A DNA stretch of 64,000 nt. Origin: Bacillus massilinigeriensis. GTDB lineage: Bacteria; Bacillota; Bacilli; Bacillales; Cytobacillaceae. Positions 44,878 to 54,543 of this stretch are shown piece by piece. The notes beneath the pieces were generated by a model, which saw only the letters and a program-made list of their open reading frames with translations, made no database searches and was not told the DNA's origin. The DNA is taken from NCBI RefSeq assembly GCF_900117315.1, contig NZ_LT630337.1, positions 2,301,238 through 2,365,237 of the forward strand, read 5' to 3'. Position 1 is the stretch's first letter, and every line of letters begins with the position of its first letter. The translations under genes and the position numbers were made by a program.

Positions 44878-44997
44878 TTGAATATTCTTTTTAGCTTGAT
44901 TTTAACATTGATAAGAATAGGTAGAGAAGCAGCATATCTATTAAATAACCTTACCTCCAAAATGAAAGAATTAATAAAGATGCCTTCTTTATCCTAA
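44878..44997 (+). CDS. Candidate 39-residue peptide gene
   Basis: TTG start behind GGAGGG at 7 bases; product begins MNILFSLILTLIRIGREAA and ends MKMPSLS-like, with a hydrophobic N-terminus and an amphipathic rest. It has its own operator-promoter (44820-44838) and terminator-like hairpin (45041-45076), so it looks like a complete small transcription unit. No family recognised. Could be a membrane-associated or sporulation peptide; no function is shown. Confidence 0.4.
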   Translation: MNILFSLILTLIRIGREAAYLLNNLTSKMKELIKMPSLS

Positions 44998-45040
44998 GCA
45001 AGGATATTCTTAAAGTATTCTCTATTTCGCATTGTAGAAA

Positions 45041-45076
45041 GAAAAAGGAGAGCATATAATTATGCTTCCCTTTTTC
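45041..45076 (+). terminator. Hairpin after the 39-residue frame
   Basis: GAAAAAGG-AGAGCATA and TATGCTTC-CCTTTTTC form a stem with two internal mismatches and a tight TAAT loop, with T-rich sequence after it. Confidence 0.6.
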
Positions 45077-45115
45077 CATTTTATAGAAGATAAAATTTAG
45101 CTAGGAGAAATTATT

Positions 45116-46360
45116 ATGCGCATATTCGTCCTATTTATTCTATTTCTATCGATTTTTCTCCCGGTGGTAGCTACTGCATCACCTCTGGGAAATGTAAGAG
45201 CAGCTTTTATTAGAGATGGAGATTTATGGGTCATCCATAATAATAAGGAGAAGAAAATTACTAACACTGGTACTATTTTTTCAAAACCCAAATGGTCCTA
45301 TGATGGGAAATGGCTATTATATCAAAATTTAGCTAATTCTGAAATTCAACCAAATGAAAAACAGTCTGAGGTATGGGTTTATCAGGTTGATACTGGCGAA
45401 AGGAAAAAAATTATGTACGATGGTACATCCCCTTCCTGGTCACCAAGGGAAAACATCATCGCTTTTAATACGCAAGGAATTTTGAATCTTTCCGATTTAA
45501 GTAAATTTTATAATATTGCCACGGGTGTGAGTGGTTTCACATGGCTACCAAATGGGAATGGGTTTTTGCTTTCCTCTGCAGGTGTTCTTCGTCCCGATGG
45601 ATGGACGAGTAGCATTCTATTTAAAAAACAAATCCAAAAACCATATGAAGATGTTATTTTATTTGGAGGGGTGGAGCGTTTTTTCACACTTCCTAAGGAA
45701 ATCGGTTTAAACAATAACAAAATCCCAGCCATTTACGCGGACCAGTTTCATTACTCCCCCAGTCAAAAATGGATTTCCTTTATCGTTTCACCTACTGCGT
45801 CCTTGTCAATGGATAGCAATATGCTTTGTGTAATTTCAAGCGATGGGAAGGATTTTGAGGTAATGGATGAGGTTATTTTTGAGGTAGGAGAACCAAAATG
45901 GGCACCCTCTAATGACACTTTAGCCTTCATAGCTGGAGCTGGTAGAATCGTCTTCGGTTTTAAAAATAAAGAATTAAAGCTAAAAGAAATGCCCGTTTCA
46001 AGTACATATACACCTAAAAATTATGCGGATTTAGATTTCGACTGGATCACAAATGAATCCATCGTTACTTCAAGAATAAAAGAAAAAGAGTGGTCCAACG
46101 ACTTTAAAGAGCACCCACTCCCCATTCTCTATTCCATAAATTTAGAAACGAAAAAACAAACACAAATTACGAAACCCCCTAAGGGATATGGCGACTATAA
46201 CCCCCAGTACATTAAGTCTATAGGTAAGCTCGTTTGGCTAAGAGGAACATCCCTCACCGATCAAAAGCGTAACCTTTGGGTTTCTAACCCAGATGGGGAG
46301 GGTGAGAAGGAATGGATAAAAAATGTTGATGCAATTGAGTTCTATTTGGGTGAGGGATAG
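45116..46360 (+). CDS. Secreted TolB-like beta-propeller protein
   Basis: A 414-residue exported protein: signal peptide (VLFILFLSIFLPVVATA) then repeated blades typical of TolB/WD40-like propellers (GDLWVIHNNKEKKIT; KPKWSYDGKWLLYQ; PSWSPRENIIAFN; LWVSNPDGEG). In Bacillus such proteins are of unknown function and probably bind partners outside the membrane. ATG at 45116 with TAGGAG upstream. No TolA or Pal, so it is not a Tol-Pal component. Confidence 0.78.
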   Translation: MRIFVLFILFLSIFLPVVATASPLGNVRAAFIRDGDLWVIHNNKEKKITNTGTIFSKPKWSYDGKWLLYQNLANSEIQPNEKQSEVWVYQVDTGERKKIMYDGTSPSWSPRENIIAFNTQGILNLSDLSKFYNIATGVSGFTWLPNGNGFLLSSAGVLRPDGWTSSILFKKQIQKPYEDVILFGGVERFFTLPKEIGLNNNKIPAIYADQFHYSPSQKWISFIVSPTASLSMDSNMLCVISSDGKDFEVMDEVIFEVGEPKWAPSNDTLAFIAGAGRIVFGFKNKELKLKEMPVSSTYTPKNYADLDFDWITNESIVTSRIKEKEWSNDFKEHPLPILYSINLETKKQTQITKPPKGYGDYNPQYIKSIGKLVWLRGTSLTDQKRNLWVSNPDGEGEKEWIKNVDAIEFYLGEG

Positions 46361-46439
46361 TATTTAGTGGTGCTTGTGATTTTGTTTGGGGGGATAAAGG
46401 GCAGTTTAATTCCCATAATTTTTAGGTGGATTTATTTAG

Positions 46440-46670
46440 GCTTACGAAAGACAGTATTATCGGTTGCCTTGCTTAATTTGTCTCTCATACTGTTCATGAA
46501 AGGTAGTTCTTTCGGGTGACTTGCTGATTTTGTCTCTCATCCAGTTTATGAAAAACCATATTTGCGTTTGCCTTATCTGATTGGTCCTTCATTCGAATAA
46601 TGAAAGACATATCTATCGTTTGCCTTACTTCATTTGTCCCTTATCCAACCTCAAAAACGGACCCTTTTAC
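46440..46670. repeat. 52-bp tandem repeats (TTTGTCTCTCAT family)
   Basis: Units begin at 46477, 46529, 46581 and 46633, each exactly 52 bp apart, plus a partial unit before 46477. Consensus core TTTGTCTCTCAT followed by ATGAAAGACA-like and CGTTTGCCTT-like parts. Same family as 14520-14730. Confidence 0.75.
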
Positions 46671-46703
46671 GGGAGACAGCTAATGAAATTAATTCTCATT
46701 AAG

Positions 46704-46733
46704 AAAAAGCGTGGATAAAAACCACGCTTTTTT
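46704..46733. terminator. Terminator of the ABC-binding-protein gene
   Basis: AAAAAGCGTGG, loop ATAAAAA, CCACGCTTTTTT. On the minus strand it follows the binding-protein stop (46750) and has a T-run. Confidence 0.8.
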
Positions 46734-46749
46734 CCCTTAATAAATCTAA

Positions 46750-47751
46750 TTATTCTCCAACAATCTTTGCATCCTTCAACAAGTCTTCATTAAGTTTAAT
46801 TTCCTCTTGTTCAGCGGCTTTTTTGTTAACAACTAACTCTAGATTATCTGGGAAACCGACTGGAATATCAGCAGGCTTCTTCCCTTTAAGGATATCAACG
46901 GCCATTTTACCAGTTTTGTATCCAAGGTCATGATAATCTAAACCATATGAAGCAAATGTTCCACGTTTTACAGAATCTCCTTCACCAACAAAGGTTGGGA
47001 TTTTTTCTGCATTTGCAACGGTGATAACAGATTCAAGTGCTGAGACAACAGTATTGTCCTTTGGTATGTAGAACACATCACAACGACCTACTAAAGATTC
47101 AGCAGCTTGTTTCACTTCAGAGCTTTGAGAAATTGTTGCTTCAACAGATTCTAAACCTAATTCCTTAATTGCTTCCTTAGCATTTTTCACGTTTACAACA
47201 GCATTTGGTTCACCGGAATTATAGATGATTCCGACTTTTTTCGCTTCTGGGATAAATTCCTTAATGGAATTAATTGTTTTCTTAATCGCATCTGGATGTG
47301 TATCAGATGTACCTGTTACATTTGCACCTGGCTTTTCAAGACTTTGAACTAGCTCGGCTCCAACTGGATCTGTAATTGCTGTGAATAATACTGGAATGTC
47401 TTTGGTAGATTGGGCAACTGCTTGAGCACTTGATGTTGCAATGGCTAAAATAACATCACTTTTGTCAGAAACTAACTTTTGCGCTATCGTCATGTTATTG
47501 TTGACGTCCCCTTGCGCATTTTGATAATCAAGTTTTAAGTTCTTACCTTCCTCATATCCTGCATCCTTTAATGCCTCAATAAATCCCTCTCTTGCCGCAT
47601 CCAATGAAGGATGTTCGACAAGCTGGATAATTCCAACTTTAACTGTTTTCTCCCCTTCTTTCTTGCTACCACTGGTTTTCTCACTATCTGAACCGCAGGC
47701 AGCAAGCATTAATAACGCCCCACAAAGGACTGCTATTAAAAACTTTTTCAT
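46750..47751 (-). CDS. ABC-transporter substrate-binding lipoprotein (ABC_sub_bind type)
   Basis: A 333-residue lipoprotein (lipobox LLMLAACGSDSE, Cys19) with the ABC_sub_bind fold (VGIIQLVEHPSLDAAREGFIEAL; ITDPVGAELVQSLEKPGANVTGTSD). Relatives bind aromatic amino acids (TrpX-type) or other small ligands and normally have a permease and ATPase beside them. Here none follows: the stop is right before a terminator. It is an orphan or has lost its partners. Confidence 0.85.
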   Translation of the reverse strand: MKKFLIAVLCGALLMLAACGSDSEKTSGSKKEGEKTVKVGIIQLVEHPSLDAAREGFIEALKDAGYEEGKNLKLDYQNAQGDVNNNMTIAQKLVSDKSDVILAIATSSAQAVAQSTKDIPVLFTAITDPVGAELVQSLEKPGANVTGTSDTHPDAIKKTINSIKEFIPEAKKVGIIYNSGEPNAVVNVKNAKEAIKELGLESVEATISQSSEVKQAAESLVGRCDVFYIPKDNTVVSALESVITVANAEKIPTFVGEGDSVKRGTFASYGLDYHDLGYKTGKMAVDILKGKKPADIPVGFPDNLELVVNKKAAEQEEIKLNEDLLKDAKIVGE

Positions 47752-47923
47752 CTTTTCATTTCCCCCCAGTTAAATTAATTCCTTCGATTTCACATTAACG
47801 ATATTTTATTGCTTTAATGTTTTATAGTTTAATGTATTAAATCGAAAATTAAATATATTTTACAAAATTTTTAATTTTTTGACAATAGAACTTAAGTTTT
47901 TATCTTAAAATATTTATTCCAAC

Positions 47924-47950
47924 AAAAAAAGCCTTAAATCATAAAGGCTT
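47924..47950 (-). terminator. Terminator after the zinc-ribbon gene
   Basis: AAGCCTT and AAGGCTT pair with a short loop, followed on the minus strand by a T-run. Confidence 0.65.
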
Positions 47951-48007
47951 CTTAGGATCTCATTCATTATTTTTAAAAAAACTTAGGTTTTCCATGTCTA
48001 GCAGTCA

Positions 48008-48193
48008 TCATTTTTTAAAAAGACTTGGATTTTCAACTCTTATAGATAAGACTTCTCCGCAATTCAGACAAAAAGTGAAGATTTTGTTATGACCAGTCAA
48101 GGACATCTTCCTATTTAACGGTTTGATTGGCATGAAATCAGTTCCCTCTGCAAATTCCAATCCACCGCAATTTTTGCATTTTCTCTCCCTCAT
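48008..48193 (-). CDS. Small zinc-ribbon protein
   Basis: A 61-residue protein with CKNCGGLEF at the start and CLNCGEVLS near the end: two CxxC pairs that should hold one zinc. AGGAG precedes the ATG. Unknown function. It lies 46 bp downstream of a small membrane protein gene. Confidence 0.7.
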   Translation of the reverse strand: MRERKCKNCGGLEFAEGTDFMPIKPLNRKMSLTGHNKIFTFCLNCGEVLSIRVENPSLFKK

Positions 48194-48239
48194 ACGAACA
48201 ACTCCTAAAATAGAAAATAAATTATAGATTCAGTCATAC

Positions 48240-48470
48240 CTAATTCCTCTTCCAATAATAAATAGTAAGACACAACAGAAGAAAAGGGATTAAGGAAACA
48301 AGCCTCCATGCATTTTCTGCCCCAAAAAAGTAATAGGCAATCGGAAGTGAGGCGATAAAGCTAATCAACATAATCATCCAAGATTTTTTGGTAAAACCAA
48401 TCAAAAAAGCAAAGATAAAAACAAAAAATGAAACTCTCCAAAGAAAAACAATGACATTAAAGTTTTCCAT
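48240..48470 (-). CDS. Small membrane protein of unknown function
   Basis: A 76-residue protein that is almost wholly hydrophobic, with three probable helices (WRVSFFVFIFAFLIGF; MIMLISFIASLPIAYYFF; LVSLIPFLLLCLTIYYW). Start at ATG 48470, with GGGGAGG 8 bases upstream. No family recognised. Confidence 0.65.
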   Translation of the reverse strand: MENFNVIVFLWRVSFFVFIFAFLIGFTKKSWMIMLISFIASLPIAYYFFGAENAWRLVSLIPFLLLCLTIYYWKRN

Positions 48471-48578
48471 CTTAAGCCTCCCCTCCGAACTTGGTATCAT
48501 CTTTAAAAATATTTCTGCCTCTAGTTATAGAAAGAGGCGGGTACTCTCTATCTGTTAATATATTATTTATCACTAGTA

Positions 48579-49268
48579 TCAGCCTAGGGCATATTCAACT
48601 GATTCCATTGCATGGATTAGTGCCGAATCAAATAATGGAACATCCACATCTCCATTTTTCACCAATAAGCCAATTTCCGTGCACCCTAGAATGATGCCCT
48701 CAGCACCTTGTTCGATTAAGCCTTTCATTACTTTAATAAAATATTCTCTGGAATCCGGATTCATTCTACCTAGGCAAAGCTCCTCAAAAATCACTTGATT
48801 AATTTTTATATGTTCGCCATTGTCTGGAACTAACACCTTAATTCCATTCGATTCAATACGTAATTGAAGAAAATCCTCTTCCATCGTATATTTGGTCCCT
48901 AGTAATCCTACTTTCTTCAAGTTTAGCTTTTTTATTTGTCTTGCTGTTGCATCAGCAATATGGATAACTGGGATCGAAATTTCCTTTTCAATTATTTCTA
49001 CTACCTTATGCATCGTATTCGTACAAATGAGAATATAATCCGCACCGGCATTTTCCAATGATTGAGCTGCTTCACCTAATATCTGACCGGATTTTCCCCA
49101 ATTACCTTCTGATTGACAACGCTCGATTTCCTCAAAGTCAACGCTATATAGTACACATTTTGCGGAATGCAAACCACCTAATTTTTTATTAACTTCCTCA
49201 TTAATGATCCGATAATACTCTGTTGAAGATTCCCAGCTCATTCCACCAATAAGTCCAATCGTTTTCAA
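48579..49268 (-). CDS. Aspartate/glutamate racemase family protein
   Basis: A 229-residue cofactor-independent racemase. The two catalytic Cys are visible: Cys82 in ILICTNTMH and Cys196 in IILGCTEIG, plus the N-terminal KTIGLIGGMSWESS. Start is TTG at 49268, with GGGGGAG upstream; the longer frame lacks a ribosome site. Substrate probably Asp, Glu or hydantoin; unknown. Confidence 0.88.
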   Translation of the reverse strand: MKTIGLIGGMSWESSTEYYRIINEEVNKKLGGLHSAKCVLYSVDFEEIERCQSEGNWGKSGQILGEAAQSLENAGADYILICTNTMHKVVEIIEKEISIPVIHIADATARQIKKLNLKKVGLLGTKYTMEEDFLQLRIESNGIKVLVPDNGEHIKINQVIFEELCLGRMNPDSREYFIKVMKGLIEQGAEGIILGCTEIGLLVKNGDVDVPLFDSALIHAMESVEYALG

Positions 49269-49350
49269 TGGTAGCTCCCCCTTGAATGAATATGTCAAAC
49301 CAATTAATAAGTTTAATCAAGAACTGCATCTCTATAAAACCTTTCATTTT

Positions 49351-49390
49351 AAAAAAATATCCCGAATGAATTATAAATCACTCAGGATAT
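49351..49390 (-). terminator. Terminator after the nitrilase gene
   Basis: ATATCCTGAGTGA and TCATTCGGGATAT with a short loop and a T-run on the minus strand. Confidence 0.75.
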
Positions 49391-49405
49391 ATTTCCTTTT
49401 GAAGG

Positions 49406-50362
49406 TTATTTCCACCACTTCACATTCTCTTTCTTCTCCTCATTCACCAAAAGCTGAAATACATCAGGTCTTGAATAATGGCCAACTACATCAAAATCAA
49501 ATTGGCTATATGCGATTTCTCGTAAATCGAGATCTGCTAACAAAATCTCCTCTTTCCCATATACAGGCTCGTGTACATAATTCCCTAACGGTCCAATAAT
49601 TGCACTTCCCCCTGGACACATCTCATTCGGTGAACCTTCAAGCTCGTCATAGCATGCTAAATCAGTAGGATACATTTCCTTATTCACGTATTGATTACAC
49701 GATAATACAAAGCATCGGCCTTCTGCTGCAATATGGCGAATAGTCGATTGCCATAATTCCCTCGAATCCGCTGTTGGTGCTATGTATATTTGAACCCCTT
49801 TTGCATACATGGCTGCCCTTGCTAACGGCATATAATTTTCCCAACAAATCAAGGCACCAATTTTTCCATATGGAGTATCAAATACAGGAAGCGTGCTGCC
49901 GTCGCCCTCTCCCCAGATTAGTCGTTCTGAGGCTGTTGGCTTAAGCTTGCGGTGCTTTCCTAGCAAGCTCCCATCAGGCCCGAAGAACAAAACAGAGCAG
50001 TACAAGGTACCTCCGCTCGTCTCGTTATCCCTCTCTATTATGCCAATAACAAGATATACTCCTGCCTTACGTGCCGCTTCTCCTAATCTCTCAGTCGTCT
50101 GACTTGGAACAGGAACCGAATTATTCCAATATCGAAACCAATCTTTTCTCCCTTCTATCGAACGGCTCCCAACCGTTGCACCAAAGCTTAGTCCCCTTGG
50201 GTAAGCAGGAATAAATGCTTCTGGAAATACGACGATATTTGCCCCTTTTTCTCCCGCTTCTAATGTTAATGAAACAGCTTTTTCTGTACTTGCTTCTCTA
50301 TCCATGATTACAGATGCTGCTTGAATCACGGCAACTCTTGCATTTTTTGGTTGATTCGTCAC
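49406..50362 (-). CDS. Aliphatic nitrilase family protein
   Basis: A 318-residue carbon-nitrogen hydrolase. The catalytic triad is complete: Glu48 in VVFPEAFIPAYPRG, Lys139 in GKHRKLKPT and Cys173 in LICWENYMPL. GHYSRPDVF near the C-terminus is typical of nitrilases acting on aliphatic or aryl nitriles. GTG start at 50362 after GGAGGGG. Lies 130 bp upstream of the racemase on the same strand, with a terminator between them. Confidence 0.9.
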   Translation of the reverse strand: MTNQPKNARVAVIQAASVIMDREASTEKAVSLTLEAGEKGANIVVFPEAFIPAYPRGLSFGATVGSRSIEGRKDWFRYWNNSVPVPSQTTERLGEAARKAGVYLVIGIIERDNETSGGTLYCSVLFFGPDGSLLGKHRKLKPTASERLIWGEGDGSTLPVFDTPYGKIGALICWENYMPLARAAMYAKGVQIYIAPTADSRELWQSTIRHIAAEGRCFVLSCNQYVNKEMYPTDLACYDELEGSPNEMCPGGSAIIGPLGNYVHEPVYGKEEILLADLDLREIAYSQFDFDVVGHYSRPDVFQLLVNEEKKENVKWWK

Positions 50363-50646
50363 GCGGACCCCTCCCCTTTTTCTATTAAAGTTTATATCCT
50401 GTTAATGTTTACCTATTATGATAAATTAAAGAAATGTTTTGTACAATCAGAATGTTCAAAATCAATCGTGTACAAAACAAAACGGGATCCTCTCTTTCTA
50501 TTTTTCCCCCTTTATATGAAACCTTAAGATTCTGTGATCGTAGAAAAAACTGTCCAATTGATCGTTTATATGGTTTGATAAAAATATCACAGAGTAGTTA
50601 GTTCAACTGGTTGAAAACTTAATTGATAGTCATGAGGTGACCTATA

Positions 50647-52269
50647 ATGAAAACAAGAAATAAATTTGTTCGGACGACGAAAGTTCTTTCCATGGCCTTT
50701 GTTATATTCCTCCAAATCTATTGGTATAAAATAACTAGAAGGCGCCCTGAAGATTGGGATATTCTTTGGGGAAAAATTGGAGAACGATTTCGAAAAACAT
50801 TGTTTGAATTAGAAGGATTACTTATTAAAATTGGACAAATCTTGAGCACGCGTGGCGACTTACTACCAAATGCCTTTATCCATCAAATTGAGGATTTAAC
50901 TGATAAAGTCCCTCCTTCCAATTGGAATGAGATTCAGGCAATTCTTGAGCATGAATGGGGACACTCAGTTACCCATAACCTTCTATCTATTGAAAAAGAG
51001 GCAATTGCTTCCGCTTCAATCGGAGAGGTGTATAAAGGAGTTTTACCGGATGGAACGAAGGTAGCAATTAAAGTAAAACGTCCGTATATCGATTCGTTAG
51101 TCGAAACGGATTTTCGCACATTAAAAATGATCCTTTGGTTTGCAGACCACTTTGTCCCCATACCAAAAAGCTTTATAAATTTTAAGCTTCTTTTTCAGGA
51201 ATTGAAAGAAGTTATTGAACGTGAATTGAACTATACAAAAGAGCTTCACACCATTTTCCAATTTAAGGAACGTTTTAAGAATATGGATATTGTACAAATT
51301 CCTTCCGTATATCCTGAACTTAGTACCTCTAATGTACTCGTAATGGAATGGCTAGAGGGAATTCGAGTGACTAATACCAAGGAGCTAGATCAGTTAGCGG
51401 TGAATCGAGAGGAGCTTGCTCAAAGATTGATGAAGGTGTTCCTGCCACAATGGCTGGAGCCTGGAATTTTCCATGCAGATCCCCATTCAGGAAACATTTT
51501 CATTTCAAAGGAAGGAAAAATCATTCTATTAGATTTCGGAATGATTGGGGAAATCTCTAAAAGGGATGCTACCTACTTTCAAGGATTAATTGAAAGCTTT
51601 CTATCAAAAAATTATTCCAAAGCTGTCGAATGCTTAGGTCACTTAGGATTTTTGCTCCCTGAGGCTGAGACAAAAACGATTGAGCGCCTGTTGGCAGAAT
51701 TCATGTCCATTCAACCGGATCAACTAAAGGAAATGGACTTGATTGCATTAAAGAAAGAAATGAATGATATGGTTCAAGCCCTGCCTATTCAGGTTCCTAC
51801 AAGATTTGTATTTTTAGGGCGTTCCTTTGTAACCATTGAGGGAATCATCCTCAGCCTTGCACCTGAAACTGAATTTCTTGATTTAGGAAAGCCTGCATTT
51901 ATGGATTGGTTGAATCGTCAAGGAAATAATAAATGGTCATTTGTATGGCAATGGATCCAATCTAAGCCTATCTTTAATATGATTCATTCTGTAACGGATT
52001 TTTTAAATTCCCCGCAGAAATTAGAGCAATTAAAGGAAACCGAACAGAGACGCCAATTTCAGTTTATAATTTATGAAAATAATAAAAAGCAGTTATTTCT
52101 AATAACTCTGTTAGGATTCATTGGAGTAGTATCCGGGATCTATTTGTCCCATGAGCTCATATTGAAATTATCAGCCGGATTAAGTGGCATTTCTATCATA
52201 GGGTATTTCGTGGTAAGCTCCAAACAGAAGAAATGGTTGAAATACATGCATGAAAAACGAAGAAAATAA
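50647..52269 (+). CDS. UbiB/ABC1/AarF-family atypical kinase
   Basis: A 540-residue protein of the ABC1 family. Signature KIGQILSTRGDLLP near residue 60, lysine in KVAIKVKRPY, HADPHSGN and LLDFGMIG, and two C-terminal transmembrane helices. In proteobacteria UbiB supports ubiquinone synthesis; in Bacillus the role is unknown. Single gene. Confidence 0.9.
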   Translation: MKTRNKFVRTTKVLSMAFVIFLQIYWYKITRRRPEDWDILWGKIGERFRKTLFELEGLLIKIGQILSTRGDLLPNAFIHQIEDLTDKVPPSNWNEIQAILEHEWGHSVTHNLLSIEKEAIASASIGEVYKGVLPDGTKVAIKVKRPYIDSLVETDFRTLKMILWFADHFVPIPKSFINFKLLFQELKEVIERELNYTKELHTIFQFKERFKNMDIVQIPSVYPELSTSNVLVMEWLEGIRVTNTKELDQLAVNREELAQRLMKVFLPQWLEPGIFHADPHSGNIFISKEGKIILLDFGMIGEISKRDATYFQGLIESFLSKNYSKAVECLGHLGFLLPEAETKTIERLLAEFMSIQPDQLKEMDLIALKKEMNDMVQALPIQVPTRFVFLGRSFVTIEGIILSLAPETEFLDLGKPAFMDWLNRQGNNKWSFVWQWIQSKPIFNMIHSVTDFLNSPQKLEQLKETEQRRQFQFIIYENNKKQLFLITLLGFIGVVSGIYLSHELILKLSAGLSGISIIGYFVVSSKQKKWLKYMHEKRRK

Positions 52270-52280
52270 ATGGAATACAA

Positions 52281-52323
52281 AGAGGATAGATCTCGCAGTA
52301 CCCATGAATCTATCCTTTTTTTA
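52281..52323 (+). terminator. Terminator of the UbiB-family gene
   Basis: AGGATAGAT pairs with ATCTATCCT across a 17-base loop, followed by seven T residues. Confidence 0.8.
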
Positions 52324-52337
52324 CTATATTAAACTCT

Positions 52338-53300
52338 TTATTTTAATCTAATATCATTGGTGCAATCCGAGCTACTTTCTCTTAAAAGAACTTGATTTTT
52401 CCTCCTGCGAATCAAACGATTACCAATGCCCTGAATCGGTACGCCAACACAAATTAGCAAAAATGCCAATAAGTCAATCAAGGTTAATTTTTCCCCAACC
52501 ATGATCATTATGAAAAATAGGGTTACAAATGGAGTGAAATATGTAAAACTAGCAACCAATGAAGCGGATGTATATTTCAATGCTCTAATATAAATCAGGA
52601 ATCCAAGAACAATATTGCTAACCCCTAACCAAACAAGACGAGAAAAATCTGTCACCGTCGGTATTTGAAAATGAGAAAAAGTAATCAAGCTAATCGCTGA
52701 AAAAAGGAATGCGACGTATACAATCAAGATGTTACTAAGAAGCAAATCCTTTTGATTCCTTTTAGTCATATTGGTAAAAAGACCCCAGCTAATTGCAGCT
52801 GAGATGGCCATTATGTCTCCCTTCATATTAGTAAGGCTCATGTTGCCAAAATTCCCTTTAGTTATAAGGAGTACTGTCCCCGCAAAGCCGAAAAGAATCG
52901 ATAGAATTTTAAAAAAATCGAGCCTCTCATGATTAATCGGAATGGCAAACAATACGATAAAAATAGGGAAAAGATAATTTAACATTGAAGCCTCAATGGC
53001 AGGCAGAATCTCCAGTGATTGTATGTATAAGAAATCATAAAGAAAGGAAAAGATTCCACAAAGAAGGATAAAAAGGTAATCCTTTATCCTCCAGTTGACC
53101 AATTCTGCAAAACCACCTTTAACAATAAGAACAATCGTATAAACCAGCGCAGCAATTCCAAACATAAAGAAAATAACCTGATACCCATCAAGACTCCTGA
53201 GAATCAATTTTGTTATGGCCGCTAAAGAACCCCATAAAAATAGTAAGATTGGCAATAAAATATAAGGGTTTTTTGTTACCTCGAGCTTTTGTTTGTTCAT
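52338..53300 (-). CDS. EamA-family (DMT) transporter
   Basis: A 320-residue, ten-helix drug/metabolite transporter with two EamA repeats (ILLPILLFLWGSLAAITKLIL; GDIMAISAAISWGLFTNMTKR). Efflux of amino acids, metabolites or drugs is typical; substrate unknown. Confidence 0.85.
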   Translation of the reverse strand: MNKQKLEVTKNPYILLPILLFLWGSLAAITKLILRSLDGYQVIFFMFGIAALVYTIVLIVKGGFAELVNWRIKDYLFILLCGIFSFLYDFLYIQSLEILPAIEASMLNYLFPIFIVLFAIPINHERLDFFKILSILFGFAGTVLLITKGNFGNMSLTNMKGDIMAISAAISWGLFTNMTKRNQKDLLLSNILIVYVAFLFSAISLITFSHFQIPTVTDFSRLVWLGVSNIVLGFLIYIRALKYTSASLVASFTYFTPFVTLFFIMIMVGEKLTLIDLLAFLLICVGVPIQGIGNRLIRRRKNQVLLRESSSDCTNDIRLK

Positions 53301-53458
53301 ATTATTACTTCTCTCTGATTATTGTACACATTCAATTAATTCAAACACTTTCGACTGAATTCTTCAAGTAGATATTTGAAACTTGATGGATTGGCCATAT
53401 TCATGTGAAAAAAAGAAATCCCCAATTGCTTTAAATGCAACTCACAAAATGTTCATTT

Positions 53459-54364
53459 TTAAAATTCTTGCTTTAGCGAGTCCTTTAGAGTATCAATAAA
53501 TGTTTTTAACGTCTTAGTTTGGTAGATTGTTTGGGTAACAGTATAAAAGGTTCTTTTAAAAGGAAGTTCAATAACAGGAATGATATCTAAATAATCATTT
53601 TGTCGCTCTTTTTCTATTGCCCAGCTTGATAATAGAGAGATGCCTAACCCCTGCTCAACAGATTCCTTTATTAACTGAGTGCTTCCAAATTCCATAATGT
53701 TCTTTGGAGCCATTTGATACATTTCAAACAGCTTTTCCGCTGCCTGCCTCGTACCTGAACCCTTCTCCCTTAATATCCAAGTTTCATTCTCTAATTCTGC
53801 AATTCTCCTTCCCTTTCCCTTCTTCGCTTGTGGATGCAGCGGTGATGATACAATCAACATCTCATCATTAGAAATTGCTTCAGTATATAGTTTTTCATCA
53901 TGAAAAGTACCTTCAATAATCCCAATGTCAATCTGATGAGCAGCTACAAGCTCAATAATCTGCTTTGTGTTGTGTATTTTAACTGTCGGTGTGATTAGAG
54001 GGTATTTCTTTCGGAGTGTAGATATAATACGCGGTAATATGTATTCACCAAAGGTATAGCTAGCCCCTATAGAAAGTGAACCACGCGCTTCGGTAGTAAG
54101 TTCATCAACCGATGTCTTCATTTTTGAATATAAGGCCAAAATTTCCTTCGCATGACTATAGACAAGCTCACCTGCCTGGTTCAGACGAACATACTTATTG
54201 CTTCTTTCTAGTAATCTTGTACCTAAATTCTCCTCCAATGATTTAATATATTGGCTTACTGCTGGCTGCGTCATATGAAGCTCATTTGCAGCCTTTGAAA
54301 AATTTTGCTTTTCCACTACTTTTACAAATACCATTAAAGAATGATCCACCACAAAATACCTCAT
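53459..54364 (-). CDS. LysR-family regulator (CysL/YwfK-like)
   Basis: A 301-residue LTTR with an N-terminal HTH (NFSKAANELHMTQPAVSQYIKSLEENLG) and an effector domain (GSLSIGASYTFGEYILPRII). The ligand domain resembles the CysB/CysL branch. It is divergent from a YeiH-family gene at 54544, so it probably controls that gene. Confidence 0.85.
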   Translation of the reverse strand: MRYFVVDHSLMVFVKVVEKQNFSKAANELHMTQPAVSQYIKSLEENLGTRLLERSNKYVRLNQAGELVYSHAKEILALYSKMKTSVDELTTEARGSLSIGASYTFGEYILPRIISTLRKKYPLITPTVKIHNTKQIIELVAAHQIDIGIIEGTFHDEKLYTEAISNDEMLIVSSPLHPQAKKGKGRRIAELENETWILREKGSGTRQAAEKLFEMYQMAPKNIMEFGSTQLIKESVEQGLGISLLSSWAIEKERQNDYLDIIPVIELPFKRTFYTVTQTIYQTKTLKTFIDTLKDSLKQEF

Positions 54365-54543
54365 CTCAAAGAACTATTATTTCCCTAGTCAATTGTCAAT
54401 TTAGAAAAACCCCTACTTAAGCTAAAAAGAATAATCTATTTATGTATAACCATTTACTTATCATACCTATTATATATATTTATTTTTCTTATTGTAGAAT
54501 TCTTTGTATTCTATAAATATTCATGTAAAAGGGATGATTACTT

